Assembly: GCA_029565065.1 (NCBI GenBank) | Contig: JAKQOW010000043.1 | Coordinates: 18,472 to 82,471 of the forward strand | Source: Acidobacteriota bacterium | GTDB lineage: Bacteria > Acidobacteriota > JAAYUB01 | Direction: 5' to 3' | Length of the DNA stretch: 64,000 nt | Shown here: piece after piece, positions 16,546 through 25,265 of the stretch | Layout of the letters: the number at the start of each line of letters is the position of its first letter | Numbering within the stretch: the first letter of the stretch is position 1 | Translations under genes and position numbers: made by a program | Notes under the pieces: model-generated | The model's database searches: none | Seen by the model: the letters and a program-made list of their open reading frames with translations, nothing else | Told to the model about the DNA's origin: nothing

Positions 16546-17930
16546 TCGGGCACCTCCTTGGAGTTGCGTTCGGGATTATCCACCGGCGGCGCTTCCGCCT
16601 CCAGGTTGCCGCTCCACAGGTAGGTTCGGGTCTCGGCCACGGCCACCCCGCTCAACAGGAGCAGGGCCACCAGGTTGGGAACGGCCATGAGGGCGTTGGC
16701 GATGTCGGCGAACGACCAGACGATGGGCAGGGTGACCACCGAGCCCACCAGAACCATGGCCACCCACAGCCAGCGGTACGGCGGCACCGCCCGGGCGCCG
16801 GCCAGGTACTCCACCGCCTTCTCGCCGTAGTACGACCAGCCCAGGATGGTGGAGAAGACGAAGGTCAGGAGTCCGACGGTGAGCACGACCGGCCCCACCA
16901 CGGGCAGGTCGGCGAACGCGGCGTGGGTGAGCTCGGCCCCCACCAGCCCTTTCGTCCACTCCATGGAGTTGACCAGGACGAGACCGGTGATGGCGCACAC
17001 CACCACCGTGTCCCAGAACGTGCCGGTGGAGGAGACCAGCGCCTGCCGCACCGGATTTTTCGTCTGGGCCGCGGCGGCGACGATGGGCGCGCTCCCCAGG
17101 CCCGATTCATTGGAGAACAGCCCCCGGGCGATGCCAAAGCGCACGGCCTCGCGCATGCCGGCGCCCAGGAAGCCGCCCACGGCCGCGTGTCCGGTGAACG
17201 CGCTCTGGACGATCAGGCTCAGGGTGTGGGGGAGCCGATGCCATTCCATCGCCAGCAGGATCAGGCAACCGACGACATAGAAGATGGCCATGAACGGCAC
17301 CAGCGCCTCGCAGATCCGGGCGATGGACTTGATCCCGCCCAGGATCACCACTGCGGTCAGGACGGTCATCACGCCGCCGGTCCACCAGGGGGAGATTCCG
17401 AACGTAGTCGCGACCATCTGGGAAATGGAGTTGGCCTGGACCATATTGCCGATGCCGAAGGCGGTGACAGCGGTCAGCAGGGCGAACACCACACCGAGCC
17501 ATCGCTGCCCGAGGCCGCGTTCCAGCACGTACATGGGTCCGCCGGCCATCATCCCGTCACGGTTGACGACGCGGTACTTCACGGCGAGCAGCGCCTCGGC
17601 GTACTTGGTGGCCACGCCGAACACGCCCGTGAGCCACATCCAGAGCACGGCGCCGGGGCCGCCGGCGGCCACGGCGGTGGCCACGCCCACGATGTTCCCC
17701 GTACCGATGGTGGCGGCCAGCGCCGTGGTCAGGGCGCCGAATTGGCTGATGTCGCCGGAACCCTCGCGGCCCCGCTTCAGGGATAGCCGGATGGCCTTGC
17801 CCAGGTAGCCCTGGATGAAGCGCAGTCGGAAGGTCAGAAAGATGTGGGTGCCGAACAGGAGCGCCAGCATGGGCCAGCCCCAGACGACGTCGCTGGCGGC
17901 GCCGAGCCAAGCTTCCAGGGTCTGCATCAC
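16542..17930 (-). CDS. sodium:alanine/glycine symporter (AGCS family)
   Basis: 462 residues with about 10-11 hydrophobic helices. The family signatures GTGNIVGVATAVAAGGPGAVLWMW (about 75-98) and NESGLGSAPIVAAAAQTKNP (about 270-290) are clear. AGCS proteins import alanine or glycine with Na+ (or H+) across the inner membrane. GAGGAGG lies 9 bp before GTG 17930; ATG 17927 is an equally good start. The first gene of a two-gene unit with the HPPD-like dioxygenase. Confidence 0.9.
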   Translation of the reverse strand: MMQTLEAWLGAASDVVWGWPMLALLFGTHIFLTFRLRFIQGYLGKAIRLSLKRGREGSGDISQFGALTTALAATIGTGNIVGVATAVAAGGPGAVLWMWLTGVFGVATKYAEALLAVKYRVVNRDGMMAGGPMYVLERGLGQRWLGVVFALLTAVTAFGIGNMVQANSISQMVATTFGISPWWTGGVMTVLTAVVILGGIKSIARICEALVPFMAIFYVVGCLILLAMEWHRLPHTLSLIVQSAFTGHAAVGGFLGAGMREAVRFGIARGLFSNESGLGSAPIVAAAAQTKNPVRQALVSSTGTFWDTVVVCAITGLVLVNSMEWTKGLVGAELTHAAFADLPVVGPVVLTVGLLTFVFSTILGWSYYGEKAVEYLAGARAVPPYRWLWVAMVLVGSVVTLPIVWSFADIANALMAVPNLVALLLLSGVAVAETRTYLWSGNLEAEAPPVDNPERNSKEVPE

Positions 17931-18115
17931 GTTTGCCGACCTCCTCGGGCGGAGCTGATCAGCGAATCGAATCGCCGCATGGCGCGACGGCCGAATGGAA
18001 GCCGGATTATGGAACGGTCGCGGGGTTCAAGGCAAGGGGATTGTGGCGGCGACCAGTCCGCCCTGTTTTCTCTTGGTGCAGGGCCGGCCGTGCCGCCGTG
18101 CCCGGCGGAAACCGC

Positions 18116-19216
18116 CTACGTCACGTTCCGCACCGCCCGGGCGCCGGCGACCGCGGCCTGGATCATCAGGAATTCGCCCACGTTGTCGGCGGTGAGCAGA
18201 CCCACCAGCCGCCCGTTGCGGTGCACGGGCAGCGTGTGGCAGTCGCACGTCTGCAGGTTGGCAAACGCCAACTCCAGCATGTCGTTGGCGTCCACCTGGC
18301 GGATGTCGCGGCGCATCACCGCGCCCACGCTGGCGGACACCCCGTCGCGGGACAGTGCCTTCAGCAGGGCGTCCCGGGTGAGCACCCCCACCACGCGACC
18401 GTCGTCCAGCACGGGAAAATCCTGCTGGGAACCGGCCAGGATGCGGCTCACCGCCACGTCCAGCGTGTCGTTCTCCGCCAAGGTCTGAAAGTCGGTGATC
18501 ATGGCTCGGCTCACCGGGATGCCGCCCAGCGCGGATTTCATCTGGACCATGCTGGCCTCCTGCCCCGCCCCGATCCAGACGAACAGGGCAATGAACATCA
18601 GGAGCGGATTGGTGAACAATCCCACAAACCCGAACACCAGCGCCAATCCCTGCCCCACCGTGGCGGCGATCTGGGTGGCCCGCGTGTACTCCAGCCGCAT
18701 GGCCAACAGCGCGCGCAACACTCGGCCGCCGTCCATCGGAAAGGCGGGGATCATGTTGAAAACCACGACAAACACGTTGAGCACCAGCAGTCGCTCCCAG
18801 AAGGAGCCGCTGGCCACGCCGAGCGACTCCAGCGGCTCCAGCGTATGACTCAGGGTCAGCCAGGCGAACAGCGCCGCCGCGATGGCCACGTTGACCGCCG
18901 GCCCGGCCAGCGCCACCCACAACTCCTGGCGCGGGTCCTCGGGCATGCGCTCCAGGCGGGCCACGCCGCCGATGGGCAGCAGCGTGATGTCGCGCGTGCG
19001 GATCCCATACTTCTTCGCCATCAGGGCGTGCCCGAACTCGTGCAGGAGCACGCAGCCGAACAGGGCCAGCGTGAACAGCACGCCGCCGGCGGTCGCGGCC
19101 GCAGTGTGTCCCTGGAGCCAGTGGCTGAGCACCACCCACCCCAGAATCAGCAGAAACGTCGCATGGATGTACACGCCGATGCCGGCAACGGTACCGATCC
19201 GCCACGACCACTTCAT
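18116..19216 (-). CDS. M50 (site-2) protease with two CBS domains
   Basis: 366 residues. The membrane core has the zinc motif HEFGH (residues 59-63) and the third ligand in NMIPAFPMDGG (Asp 162), both inside hydrophobic helices. The C-terminal half holds two CBS repeats (about 230-285 and 300-355) likely to bind adenine nucleotides. This is the Rip3/SpoIVFB-CBS architecture, which cleaves transmembrane substrates such as anti-sigma factors. The start at 19216 is chosen for GGAGG upstream and a short basic n-region (MKWSWR). No substrate is identifiable locally, although a sigma/anti-sigma pair lies at 26-28 kb. Confidence 0.88.
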   Translation of the reverse strand: MKWSWRIGTVAGIGVYIHATFLLILGWVVLSHWLQGHTAAATAGGVLFTLALFGCVLLHEFGHALMAKKYGIRTRDITLLPIGGVARLERMPEDPRQELWVALAGPAVNVAIAAALFAWLTLSHTLEPLESLGVASGSFWERLLVLNVFVVVFNMIPAFPMDGGRVLRALLAMRLEYTRATQIAATVGQGLALVFGFVGLFTNPLLMFIALFVWIGAGQEASMVQMKSALGGIPVSRAMITDFQTLAENDTLDVAVSRILAGSQQDFPVLDDGRVVGVLTRDALLKALSRDGVSASVGAVMRRDIRQVDANDMLELAFANLQTCDCHTLPVHRNGRLVGLLTADNVGEFLMIQAAVAGARAVRNVT

Positions 19217-19357
19217 TGTCTCGCCTCCTGTCCTTCGTCTGGATCGTTGCCGCGAGCGGCCCGTGTCGGCCGCCCGCGCCACGCGCGCTCGGTATAGATG
19301 CAGCTATCCGGGCGCCGTGTTCACGCCGCCTCCTCCGGCGGCGGCTGCGCTTTCAGG

Positions 19358-19385
19358 TGAACATTGGCGGCCCTCGCCGTATAAT
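19358..19385 (+). promoter_or_regulatory. probable promoter of TPR gene / selD
   Basis: TGAACA (19358-19363), a 16-bp spacer and perfect TATAAT (19380-19385) lie 30 bp before the ATG at 19416. selD follows 18 bp after the TPR gene and probably shares this promoter. Confidence 0.55.
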
Positions 19386-19415
19386 AGGGACAATCCCCGC
19401 ATCGGGAGGTTCGCC

Positions 19416-20150
19416 ATGTCCAGAAACGGAGTTCGTCTCCTGACCCTCGTCGTGACGCTGCTCGTCGCCACCGGCAGCCTGTCCGCGCAAGCGGCAGCCG
19501 CCGCCGAAAAGGCGCCGCAGCTGGAGAAGGCCAAGGTCAAGATCGCCCTCAAGCAGTACGACCAGGCCGTCAACGCCCTCCTCAAGGCCATGCAGGAGGA
19601 TCCCAAGAATCCCGAGATCCCCAATTTTTTGGGCGTCGTTTTTCTGCAGACGGGCAATTTCGACGCCGCCCGCTCCTACTTCAAACGCTCCATCCGCATG
19701 GACAAGAATTACGCCCGGGCCTACAACAACCTGGCGGCCATCTACCACGTCCGCAAACAGTATAAGTCAGCGATCAAGCAGTACAAGAACGCCATCGAAA
19801 AGGATCCGCAGTTTCTGCTTGCCTATTTCAACCTGGCCAACGCGTACTTCGCGCAGAAAAAATACCTTCAGGCGGTGGACACGATGCACAAGCTGGTCCA
19901 GATCGATCCGGAATACCTAATGAAGGACCGCGGCGGCCTGGAAATTGGCTCACTGGACATCGATCCCGCCAAGCGGAATTTTTACTATGCCAAACTGTAC
20001 GCACAAGTCAACGACCTGGAAAAGGTGGTCTACTTCCTGAAGCTGGCCGTGGACAACGGCTTCAAGGATTTCAAGGAGCTCGAGGAGGACCCGGATTTCG
20101 CGCCCTTCCTCCCGGACCCTCGCATCCAGGCCCTGATGTCCAAACCCTGA
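19416..20150 (+). CDS. secreted/periplasmic tetratricopeptide-repeat protein
   Basis: 244 residues from ATG 19416 (GGGAGG 6 bp upstream). A signal peptide (MSRNGVRLLTLVVTLLVATGSLSAQA) precedes at least four TPR units with the W/L-G-Y-A-F-A-P pattern, for example PEIPNFLGVVFLQTGNFDAARSY and ARAYNNLAAIYHVRKQYKSA. The repeats end with a helical tail. TPR proteins scaffold other envelope proteins; the partner is unknown. It is immediately upstream of selD with an 18-bp gap, likely by operon economy rather than function. Confidence 0.8.
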   Translation: MSRNGVRLLTLVVTLLVATGSLSAQAAAAAEKAPQLEKAKVKIALKQYDQAVNALLKAMQEDPKNPEIPNFLGVVFLQTGNFDAARSYFKRSIRMDKNYARAYNNLAAIYHVRKQYKSAIKQYKNAIEKDPQFLLAYFNLANAYFAQKKYLQAVDTMHKLVQIDPEYLMKDRGGLEIGSLDIDPAKRNFYYAKLYAQVNDLEKVVYFLKLAVDNGFKDFKELEEDPDFAPFLPDPRIQALMSKP

Positions 20151-20168
20151 GCCGGAGGAACGATTCGG

Positions 20169-21203
20169 GTGAACGAACGTGTCCGCCTGACCCAGCTGGT
20201 CCGCTGCGCCGGTTGAGCGTCCAAGATGAGCCCGGCGGAGCTGGGCTTGGCGCTGGCCGGCATGCCGACCGTTCATGATCCCCGCCTGCTGGTGGGGTAC
20301 GAGACGTCCGACGACGCCGCGGTGTACGAAATCGCCGACGGGCTGCTGCTGGTGTGCACCGTCGATTTCTTCACCCCGGTGGTGGACGATCCCTACCTGT
20401 TCGGCAAGATCGCGGTGGCCAACGCATTGTCGGACATCTATGCCATGGGTGCAACCCCCGTGACCGCACTCAACATCGCCGCCTTTCCGAAGAAGCTCGG
20501 CATGGCGCTGCTGGGCGAGATCTTTCGCGGCGGCGCCGAAAAGGCGGCTGAGGCCGGCATCGTCATCGCCGGCGGCCACACCGTCGATGACCCCGAACCG
20601 AAGTACGGATTGGCGGTGACCGGCGTGGTCAAGCGATCCGACCTCCGGCTCAACCGCGGTGCCCGGCCCGGCGACGCCCTCATCCTGACCAAGCCGCTGG
20701 GCATCGGCATCCTGACCACCGCCCTCAAGAACGACGACCTGGCCGAGGCGGACCTCGCTCCGGTCGTCGCCGTCATGGAGCAGCTCAACGCCGCCGCGGC
20801 CCGGATCATGCTGCGGCACGAGTGTCACGCCGTCACGGACATCACCGGATTCGGCTTTCTGGGCCACCTGCGGGAAATGTGCGCAGCCAGCGGGACGGGC
20901 GCGGTGATCGCGGCGGACGCCATTCCCGCCTTTCCCACCGCACTGGAGCTGGCGCGGGCGTGGAAGATGCCCGGCGGCAGCGTGGCCAACATGGAATACC
21001 TGCAGCCGCATGTGACGGTGGACGGCTCCGTGGACGAGGGACTGGTCAACGTGCTGTACGATGCCCAGACGTCCGGCGGGCTGCTCCTGGCGGTCGCGCC
21101 CGCTAGTGTTGCGCCACTGCTCGCGGAACTACTTCCTGACTATCCGTGGAGCCGCCGCGTCGGCGAGATCACCGCCGGCGGAGCCATCGTCATTCGGCCG
21201 TAG
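20169..21203 (+). CDS. selD: selenide, water dikinase (selenophosphate synthetase) with selenocysteine at the active site
   Basis: SelD makes selenophosphate from selenide and ATP, the selenium donor for Sec-tRNA. The conventional frame would begin at ATG 20226, but that ATG has no ribosome-binding site and lacks the catalytic segment. Reading from GTG 20169 (GGAGG 10 bp upstream) gives VNERVRLTQLVRCAG, then UGA at 20214-20216, then ASKMSPAELG. This aligns with SelD LTQ...GAGCGCK: the UGA falls on the catalytic Cys17 position of E. coli SelD, with the essential Lys three residues later. So residue 16 is almost certainly selenocysteine. The rest (TSDDAAVY, DFFTPVVDDPYLFGKIAVANALSDIYAMG, DITGFGFLGH, TSGGLL) is canonical SelD. 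Total 344 residues, normal length. Sec insertion requires selA/B/C elsewhere in the genome. Confidence 0.92.
20214..20249 (+). promoter_or_regulatory. in-frame UGA(Sec) and bacterial SECIS-like hairpin in selD
   Basis: After UGA (20214-20216), positions 20227-20236 (TGAGCCCGGC) pair with 20240-20249 (GCTGGGCTTG) to give a 10-bp stem with three G.U pairs and a GGA loop at 20237-20239. The loop begins 21 nt after the UGA, within the spacing of bacterial SECIS elements, and has the expected Gs in the loop. SelB would bind here to recode UGA. Confidence 0.75.
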
Positions 21204-21242
21204 CGCCGCCGGCGTCACCGGCCGCCATCATCCGGAGCGACC

Positions 21243-23255
21243 ATGAAACCGATGCTGGTGCTGACTGTCGCCCTGATCCTGTCCGCGGCCGCTGCCGGCG
21301 CCGGCCCGGACTACCCCATCGTGCCGGTCCCGTTCACCACGGTGCAGCTGGCGCCGGGTTTCTGGCACCCGCGCCTGGAAACCAACCGTACGGTCACCGT
21401 CCCGTTCGCGCTGCAGAAGTGCCAGGACACCGGCCGGATCGACAATTTCGCCGTGGCCGGCAAGCTCCAGGACGGCACCTTCAAGGGACTGCGCTACGAC
21501 GACTCCGACGTTTACAAGACCATCGAGGCCGCAGCCTACACCCTGGCCCAGCATCCCGACCCGTTGCTGGACGCCCGGCTCGACGGCATCATCGCCAAAA
21601 TCGCCGCCGCCCAAGAGCCGGACGGCTACCTGTACACGATCCGGACCATCCTCGGCACCAACGTGCCCGCGAGCGCCGGCGCCGAACGCTGGTCCAACCT
21701 GCGCGACAGCCACGAGCTGTACAACGTCGGCCATATGTACGAGGCCGCCGTCGCCCACCACCAGGCCACCGGCAAGCGCACGTTGCTCGACGTCGCCCTC
21801 AAGAACGCCGACTTCCTGCTGGCCACTTTCGGCGAGGGGAAGCGGAACGACGTGCCCGGCCACCAGGAGATCGAGATCGGCCTGGTCAAACTGTACCGGA
21901 CCACCGGCAAGCGCGCCTACCTCGACCTGGCCCGCTTCTTCCTGGACATGCGCGGCCGGGCGGACAAGCGAACGCTCTATGTCTACGACTGGCTCACGCC
22001 CCCCTACAACCGCTACTACGCCCAGGACTACGCCCCGGTGACGGAACAAACCGAGGCGGTGGGGCACGCCGTTCGGGCCGGCTACATGTACGCCGGCATG
22101 ACCGACATCGTCGCCCTGACCAAGGACAAATCATATCTCCAGGCCGTCGAGGCGTTGTGGGGGAACGTGGTAGGGCGGAAGATGTATCTCACGGGCGGCG
22201 TGGGCTCATCCGAGTCGGGCGAGGATTTCGGCGGCAATTTCGATCTGCCCAACGCCACGGCCTACAACGAAACCTGTGCCGCCATTGCCCAGATTCTGTG
22301 GCACCAGCGGCTCTTCCTCCTATCCGGCGATGGCCGTTACCTCGACGTGCTGGAGCGGATCCTTTACAACGGCTTCCTGTCGGGCATCAGCCTGTCCGGC
22401 GACCGGTTCTTCTATCCGAATCCCCTGGCCAGCGACGGCCGGACGCCGTTCAACGAAGAGTGCGCCACCCGGGTTCCCTGGTTCAAGTGCGCCTGCTGCC
22501 CCCCCAATATCGCCCGCCTGATGTCGTCCCTGCCGGGTTACGTGTACGCCCAAACCGGCCGCGACGTTTACGTGAACCAGTTCGTCAACGGAACGGCCCG
22601 CCTGAAACTCGACGGCATCGAGCTGCGCCTGACCCAGCAGTCCGGCTATCCGTGGCAGGAGGACATCCGGATCAGGATCGAGCCGGCCGCCGCAGCCCGC
22701 TTCACCCTGCGCCTGCGCATCCCCGGCTGGGCTCGCCATGAAGCGCTTCCCGGCGGCCTCTACCGCTTTCTCGACCGGCGGATGGAGCCGGTGACGCTGG
22801 CCGTCAACGGCCAACCGGTGACGCCGCGGATGGACCGCGGCTTCGCCGTCATCGAGCGGGAGTGGCACCCGGGAGATGCGGTGACGCTGCACCTGCCGAT
22901 GCCGGTGCGGACCGTCGAAGCCCGCAACGAGGTGGCGGCTGACCGGGGCCGGGTGGCGTTCCAGCGCGGGCCGGTGGTGTTCTGCGCCGAAGGTGCCGAC
23001 AACGGTGGCCGGGTGCTCGACATGGCCGTTCCGATCGGCCCCGAGTCCCGGGTCGACTTCCGCTTCGAGTTCCGGGACGACCTCCTGGGCGGCATCGGGC
23101 TGCTCACGGGGCATGGCCGGCGCCGCGGCGCCGAGAACCGCGAACGCCTCACCCTGGTACCGTACTACGCCTGGTCCCACCGCGGGCCCGGCGAGATGAC
23201 CGTCTGGTTCCCGATGGAGGTCGCGCGGCGGTCGCAACCGGTCCGCGTCGATTGA
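21243..23255 (+). CDS. glycoside hydrolase family 127 (beta-L-arabinofuranosidase-like)
   Basis: 670 residues with a signal peptide (MKPMLVLTVALILSAAAAGAG). The family signature is clear: FWHPRLETNRTVTVPF near the N-terminus, YNETCAAI (Glu 343, Cys 345) and CACCPPNIARL (Cys 418-419), which match the Zn-binding Glu-Cys-Cys-Cys site of Bifidobacterium HypBA1, where Cys acts as nucleophile. The barrel is followed by beta domains (about 450-670). It likely removes L-arabinofuranose from plant or glycoprotein glycans in the periplasm. It starts 39 bp after selD, and a GC-rich hairpin follows. Confidence 0.88.
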   Translation: MKPMLVLTVALILSAAAAGAGPDYPIVPVPFTTVQLAPGFWHPRLETNRTVTVPFALQKCQDTGRIDNFAVAGKLQDGTFKGLRYDDSDVYKTIEAAAYTLAQHPDPLLDARLDGIIAKIAAAQEPDGYLYTIRTILGTNVPASAGAERWSNLRDSHELYNVGHMYEAAVAHHQATGKRTLLDVALKNADFLLATFGEGKRNDVPGHQEIEIGLVKLYRTTGKRAYLDLARFFLDMRGRADKRTLYVYDWLTPPYNRYYAQDYAPVTEQTEAVGHAVRAGYMYAGMTDIVALTKDKSYLQAVEALWGNVVGRKMYLTGGVGSSESGEDFGGNFDLPNATAYNETCAAIAQILWHQRLFLLSGDGRYLDVLERILYNGFLSGISLSGDRFFYPNPLASDGRTPFNEECATRVPWFKCACCPPNIARLMSSLPGYVYAQTGRDVYVNQFVNGTARLKLDGIELRLTQQSGYPWQEDIRIRIEPAAAARFTLRLRIPGWARHEALPGGLYRFLDRRMEPVTLAVNGQPVTPRMDRGFAVIEREWHPGDAVTLHLPMPVRTVEARNEVAADRGRVAFQRGPVVFCAEGADNGGRVLDMAVPIGPESRVDFRFEFRDDLLGGIGLLTGHGRRRGAENRERLTLVPYYAWSHRGPGEMTVWFPMEVARRSQPVRVD

Positions 23256-23261
23256 ACCGCC

Positions 23262-23291
23262 GCGCCCGCCGCTTCACCGGGCGGCGGGCGC
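23262..23291 (+). terminator. hairpin after GH127 gene
   Basis: A perfect 11-bp stem GCGCCCGCCGC/GCGGCGGGCGC with an 8-nt loop begins 6 bp after the stop codon. It has no T tract; very stable. Confidence 0.5.
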
Positions 23292-23402
23292 TGGATCCGG
23301 CCTCCGCCGCCGGGTCCCGCCCGTTCACACGCCCGATGGTGGATTTCCCGCAAATCGGATACAATGGGGGCAGCGAAAGGCCGACGGCAGGAGTTAAAAA
23401 AC

Positions 23403-23930
23403 ATGAAACGGCTGATGTGGTGCATGTGTCTCGGGGCCCTGTTGCTGGCCCCGGTGGGGGCGCAGAAGATCAAGATCGAATACGACCGGGACGCGGACTT
23501 CGCCAACGTGCGGGCGTACGCCTGGCGCATCCTGGCCGAAGGGCAAGGCCCCATCCCGGGGACCAGCGCGGAAGTTCTGGACGGTCGCATCAAAGCCGCA
23601 GTGAACAAGGAGCTCGGTAAAAAGGGGCTGGCGCTCCGGGCCACTCCGGCCGAAGCGGACGTTTTCCTGGCCTACTACGTGACGGTGGACTTCAAATCCA
23701 GCGGCCAGTCCGTGGATCCGGGCGGCCCCACTAGCAACACCAAATTCGAGCAAGTCTGGGTGACCGACGAGCTCCGGGGCACCCTGGTGGTGGAGATGTT
23801 CGAGGCCAAGAGCGGCCACCGGATCTGGCACGCCGCGGGCGGCGTCAAGGTCAATCCGAAGAACCAGGAAAAGAACGTGAACAACCTCGTGGGCAAGATG
23901 TTCAAGAAATATCCGCCGACCGGCAAATGA
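23403..23930 (+). CDS. DUF4136-type envelope protein
   Basis: 175 residues from ATG 23403 (AGGAGT upstream). A signal peptide (MKRLMWCMCLGALLLAPVGA) leads into the DUF4136 pattern: YDRDADFANVRAYAW near the mature N-terminus, DGRIKAAVNKELGKKGL, ADVFLAYYV, and RGTLVVEMFEAKSGHRIWHA. DUF4136 proteins are exported, often lipoproteins, and have no known activity. Here the Cys in the signal region (CMCLGALL) is not in a good lipobox, so periplasmic is more likely. A TACAAT at 23360-23365 may be its -10. Confidence 0.75.
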   Translation: MKRLMWCMCLGALLLAPVGAQKIKIEYDRDADFANVRAYAWRILAEGQGPIPGTSAEVLDGRIKAAVNKELGKKGLALRATPAEADVFLAYYVTVDFKSSGQSVDPGGPTSNTKFEQVWVTDELRGTLVVEMFEAKSGHRIWHAAGGVKVNPKNQEKNVNNLVGKMFKKYPPTGK

Positions 23931-23956
23931 GCGTTCGGTCGATCCCGATAAAACGA

Positions 23957-23981
23957 AACGCCCGGCTCGAAGCCGGGCGTT
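23957..23981. terminator. strong bidirectional rho-independent terminator
   Basis: A perfect 11-bp stem AACGCCCGGCT/AGCCGGGCGTT with loop CGA. It is followed on the plus strand by GTCATTTT and on the minus strand by TCGTTTTA, so it can stop transcription from both the DUF4136 gene and the opposing outer-membrane gene. Confidence 0.85.
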
Positions 23982-24015
23982 GTCATTTTCCAGAGCGGGT
24001 CGTCAGGATTCAAAA

Positions 24016-24042
24016 CGCCCGGCGGGCCATGCCCGCCGGGCG
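24016..24042 (-). terminator. rho-independent terminator of the outer-membrane barrel gene
   Basis: A perfect 12-bp stem CGCCCGGCGGGC/GCCCGCCGGGCG with loop CAT lies 26 bp after the minus-strand stop codon. On the minus strand it is followed by TTTTGAATC. Confidence 0.8.
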
Positions 24043-24068
24043 AAACGCGTCGGGCGGCGCGGCCCGGA

Positions 24069-24758
24069 TCAGAAGCGCAGGATCAGGCCGGCGCTGAGCT
24101 CGAACTGGTGCACGTACTTGGCGTCGCCGTACTCCCAGCAGCCCCAGTACGGGTGGCACCAGATCCCCTCGGACTCCGAATAGATGTAGGTGGGCGTCCA
24201 GCGGGCCATGAGCCGGGTGCCGATGTGCTCGCTGAAGAACACCTTCACGCCGCCGCCCCAGGTGGTGGAGAACTTGGTTTCGCCTTCGATGTCCGTGCCC
24301 TGGTATTCGCCCGGGGCGAACTGGGTGGCGCCGATGCCGCCGAAGACGAACGGACGGACCTTGCTGTCGTTGTCCAGGAACTGGGCGGTAAAGGTGGCGT
24401 GGTAGTTGCGCACCTGCATGCTGGCGATCTCCTCCTTGCCGCCGCCGGCGAAGTTGAGCTCCAGCCCGCTGTCCTGCTGGGCGTACTGGAAGCCGATGCC
24501 GAAGTTCCGGTTCCGGCCGAGGAACACGTCGCCGGCGACGCCCCAGCTGTAACCGCTGACGGGATTGACTTCCTCGACGAACAGCTCGCCGAAATCGTTG
24601 GCGACATCGATGCCGCTGCTGAACGAGTAGCCGAAGAACGGAGTGATTTCAAGGGCACCGGCCGTGCTCGACTGGCCGTAGCGCTGGGCCGCGGCGTCAG
24701 TGGCGATTGCCGGCAGGAGGATCAGGCTGGCCGCCATCAACAGGATCAATCGGTTCAT
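24069..24758 (-). CDS. outer-membrane beta-barrel protein (OmpW/OmpX-like porin family)
   Basis: 229 residues from ATG 24758, chosen for AGGAGAAGAG just upstream and a typical signal peptide (MNRLILLMAASLILLPAIATDA). The mature part shows alternating hydrophobic strands (LEITPFFGYSF, WGVAGDVFLG, FGIGFQYAQ, HATFTAQFL, RPFVFGGIGAT, WGGGVKVFF) and ends HQFELSAGLILRF with terminal Phe, the usual BAM recognition end. It is an eight-strand-type barrel; function is unknown. The cysteine pair in GIWCHPYWGCW may form a loop disulfide. Confidence 0.8.
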   Translation of the reverse strand: MNRLILLMAASLILLPAIATDAAAQRYGQSSTAGALEITPFFGYSFSSGIDVANDFGELFVEEVNPVSGYSWGVAGDVFLGRNRNFGIGFQYAQQDSGLELNFAGGGKEEIASMQVRNYHATFTAQFLDNDSKVRPFVFGGIGATQFAPGEYQGTDIEGETKFSTTWGGGVKVFFSEHIGTRLMARWTPTYIYSESEGIWCHPYWGCWEYGDAKYVHQFELSAGLILRF

Positions 24759-25023
24759 GTCTCTTCTCCTCATTTGGATTTGAAATATTGATTCAGTGCT
24801 GATTGATTTCAATTCGAATCGTTGCGCGTTCCCCGCATTTACTGATCGACAGCTGGTAGACCCAAACTTCACACGCAGGATCTTAATAATAACATACGAG
24901 CCTTAAGTTATTGCATGATCGATGCCATTCAGGTAGTGGACCGATCAACCGATCCTAAATTCTGAATTATCTTTAATTAAAGCCTTCACCCTCCGGAAAT
25001 GTGCCGGCCAGCAGACGGCAAAG

Positions 25024-25063
25024 AAGTACGATATTTCATACCGAAATAAAATGTTTCGTACTT
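25024..25063. repeat. nested inverted repeat
   Basis: Outer arms AAGTACGA (25024-25031) and TCGTACTT (25056-25063) are perfect 8-bp complements. Inside them ATTTC-ATACC-GAAAT forms a second dyad. The surrounding DNA is AT-rich. It may be an operator pair, a small RNA hairpin or a recombination site. Confidence 0.55.
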
Positions 25064-25192
25064 ATTAAAGAGTCTGTCGAGTCCTTGTTGACCATGCGTT
25101 CTTTCGGTCAAGGCTAACAAAACAAAGATCAGAATACAAGAGCCTGAATGGGCGGCAGCCGAAATGGTTCGAAGGTCCGGCCGCATCGTGGA

Positions 25193-25221
25193 TTGCCTGC
25201 CTGCGTCGATTCTGGCACAAT
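25193..25221 (+). promoter_or_regulatory. candidate promoter of the CBS/HEPN-like gene
   Basis: TTGCCT (25193-25198), a 17-bp spacer and CACAAT (25216-25221), each 4 of 6 consensus bases, 44 bp before ATG 25266. Confidence 0.4.
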
Positions 25222-25265
25222 AGCGGCGCTGGCGGCCGGACAAACGGACGCGGGAGGTATCCGGG

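Larger units (their letters stand above)
24759..25265. other. AT-rich intergenic region between divergent genes
   Basis: About 500 bp, markedly richer in A+T than the surroundings (for example 24880-24985 and 25020-25070). It has no open frame I would call and no tRNA-like fold. It contains a nested inverted repeat (25024-25063) and a candidate promoter toward the plus-strand gene at 25266. The composition suggests a regulatory island or an old insertion scar. Confidence 0.55.

Noticed and set aside
17931..18115. Possible gene between the symporter and the M50 protease
   Set aside because: Only shadow frames with no start signal; treated as a spacer.
20226..21203. selD starting at ATG 20226
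   Set aside because: No ribosome-binding site and loss of the catalytic segment; the Sec reading from 20169 explains both.
24800..24840. TTCGAATC resembling a tRNA T-arm
   Set aside because: No acceptor, D or anticodon stem can be built around it.
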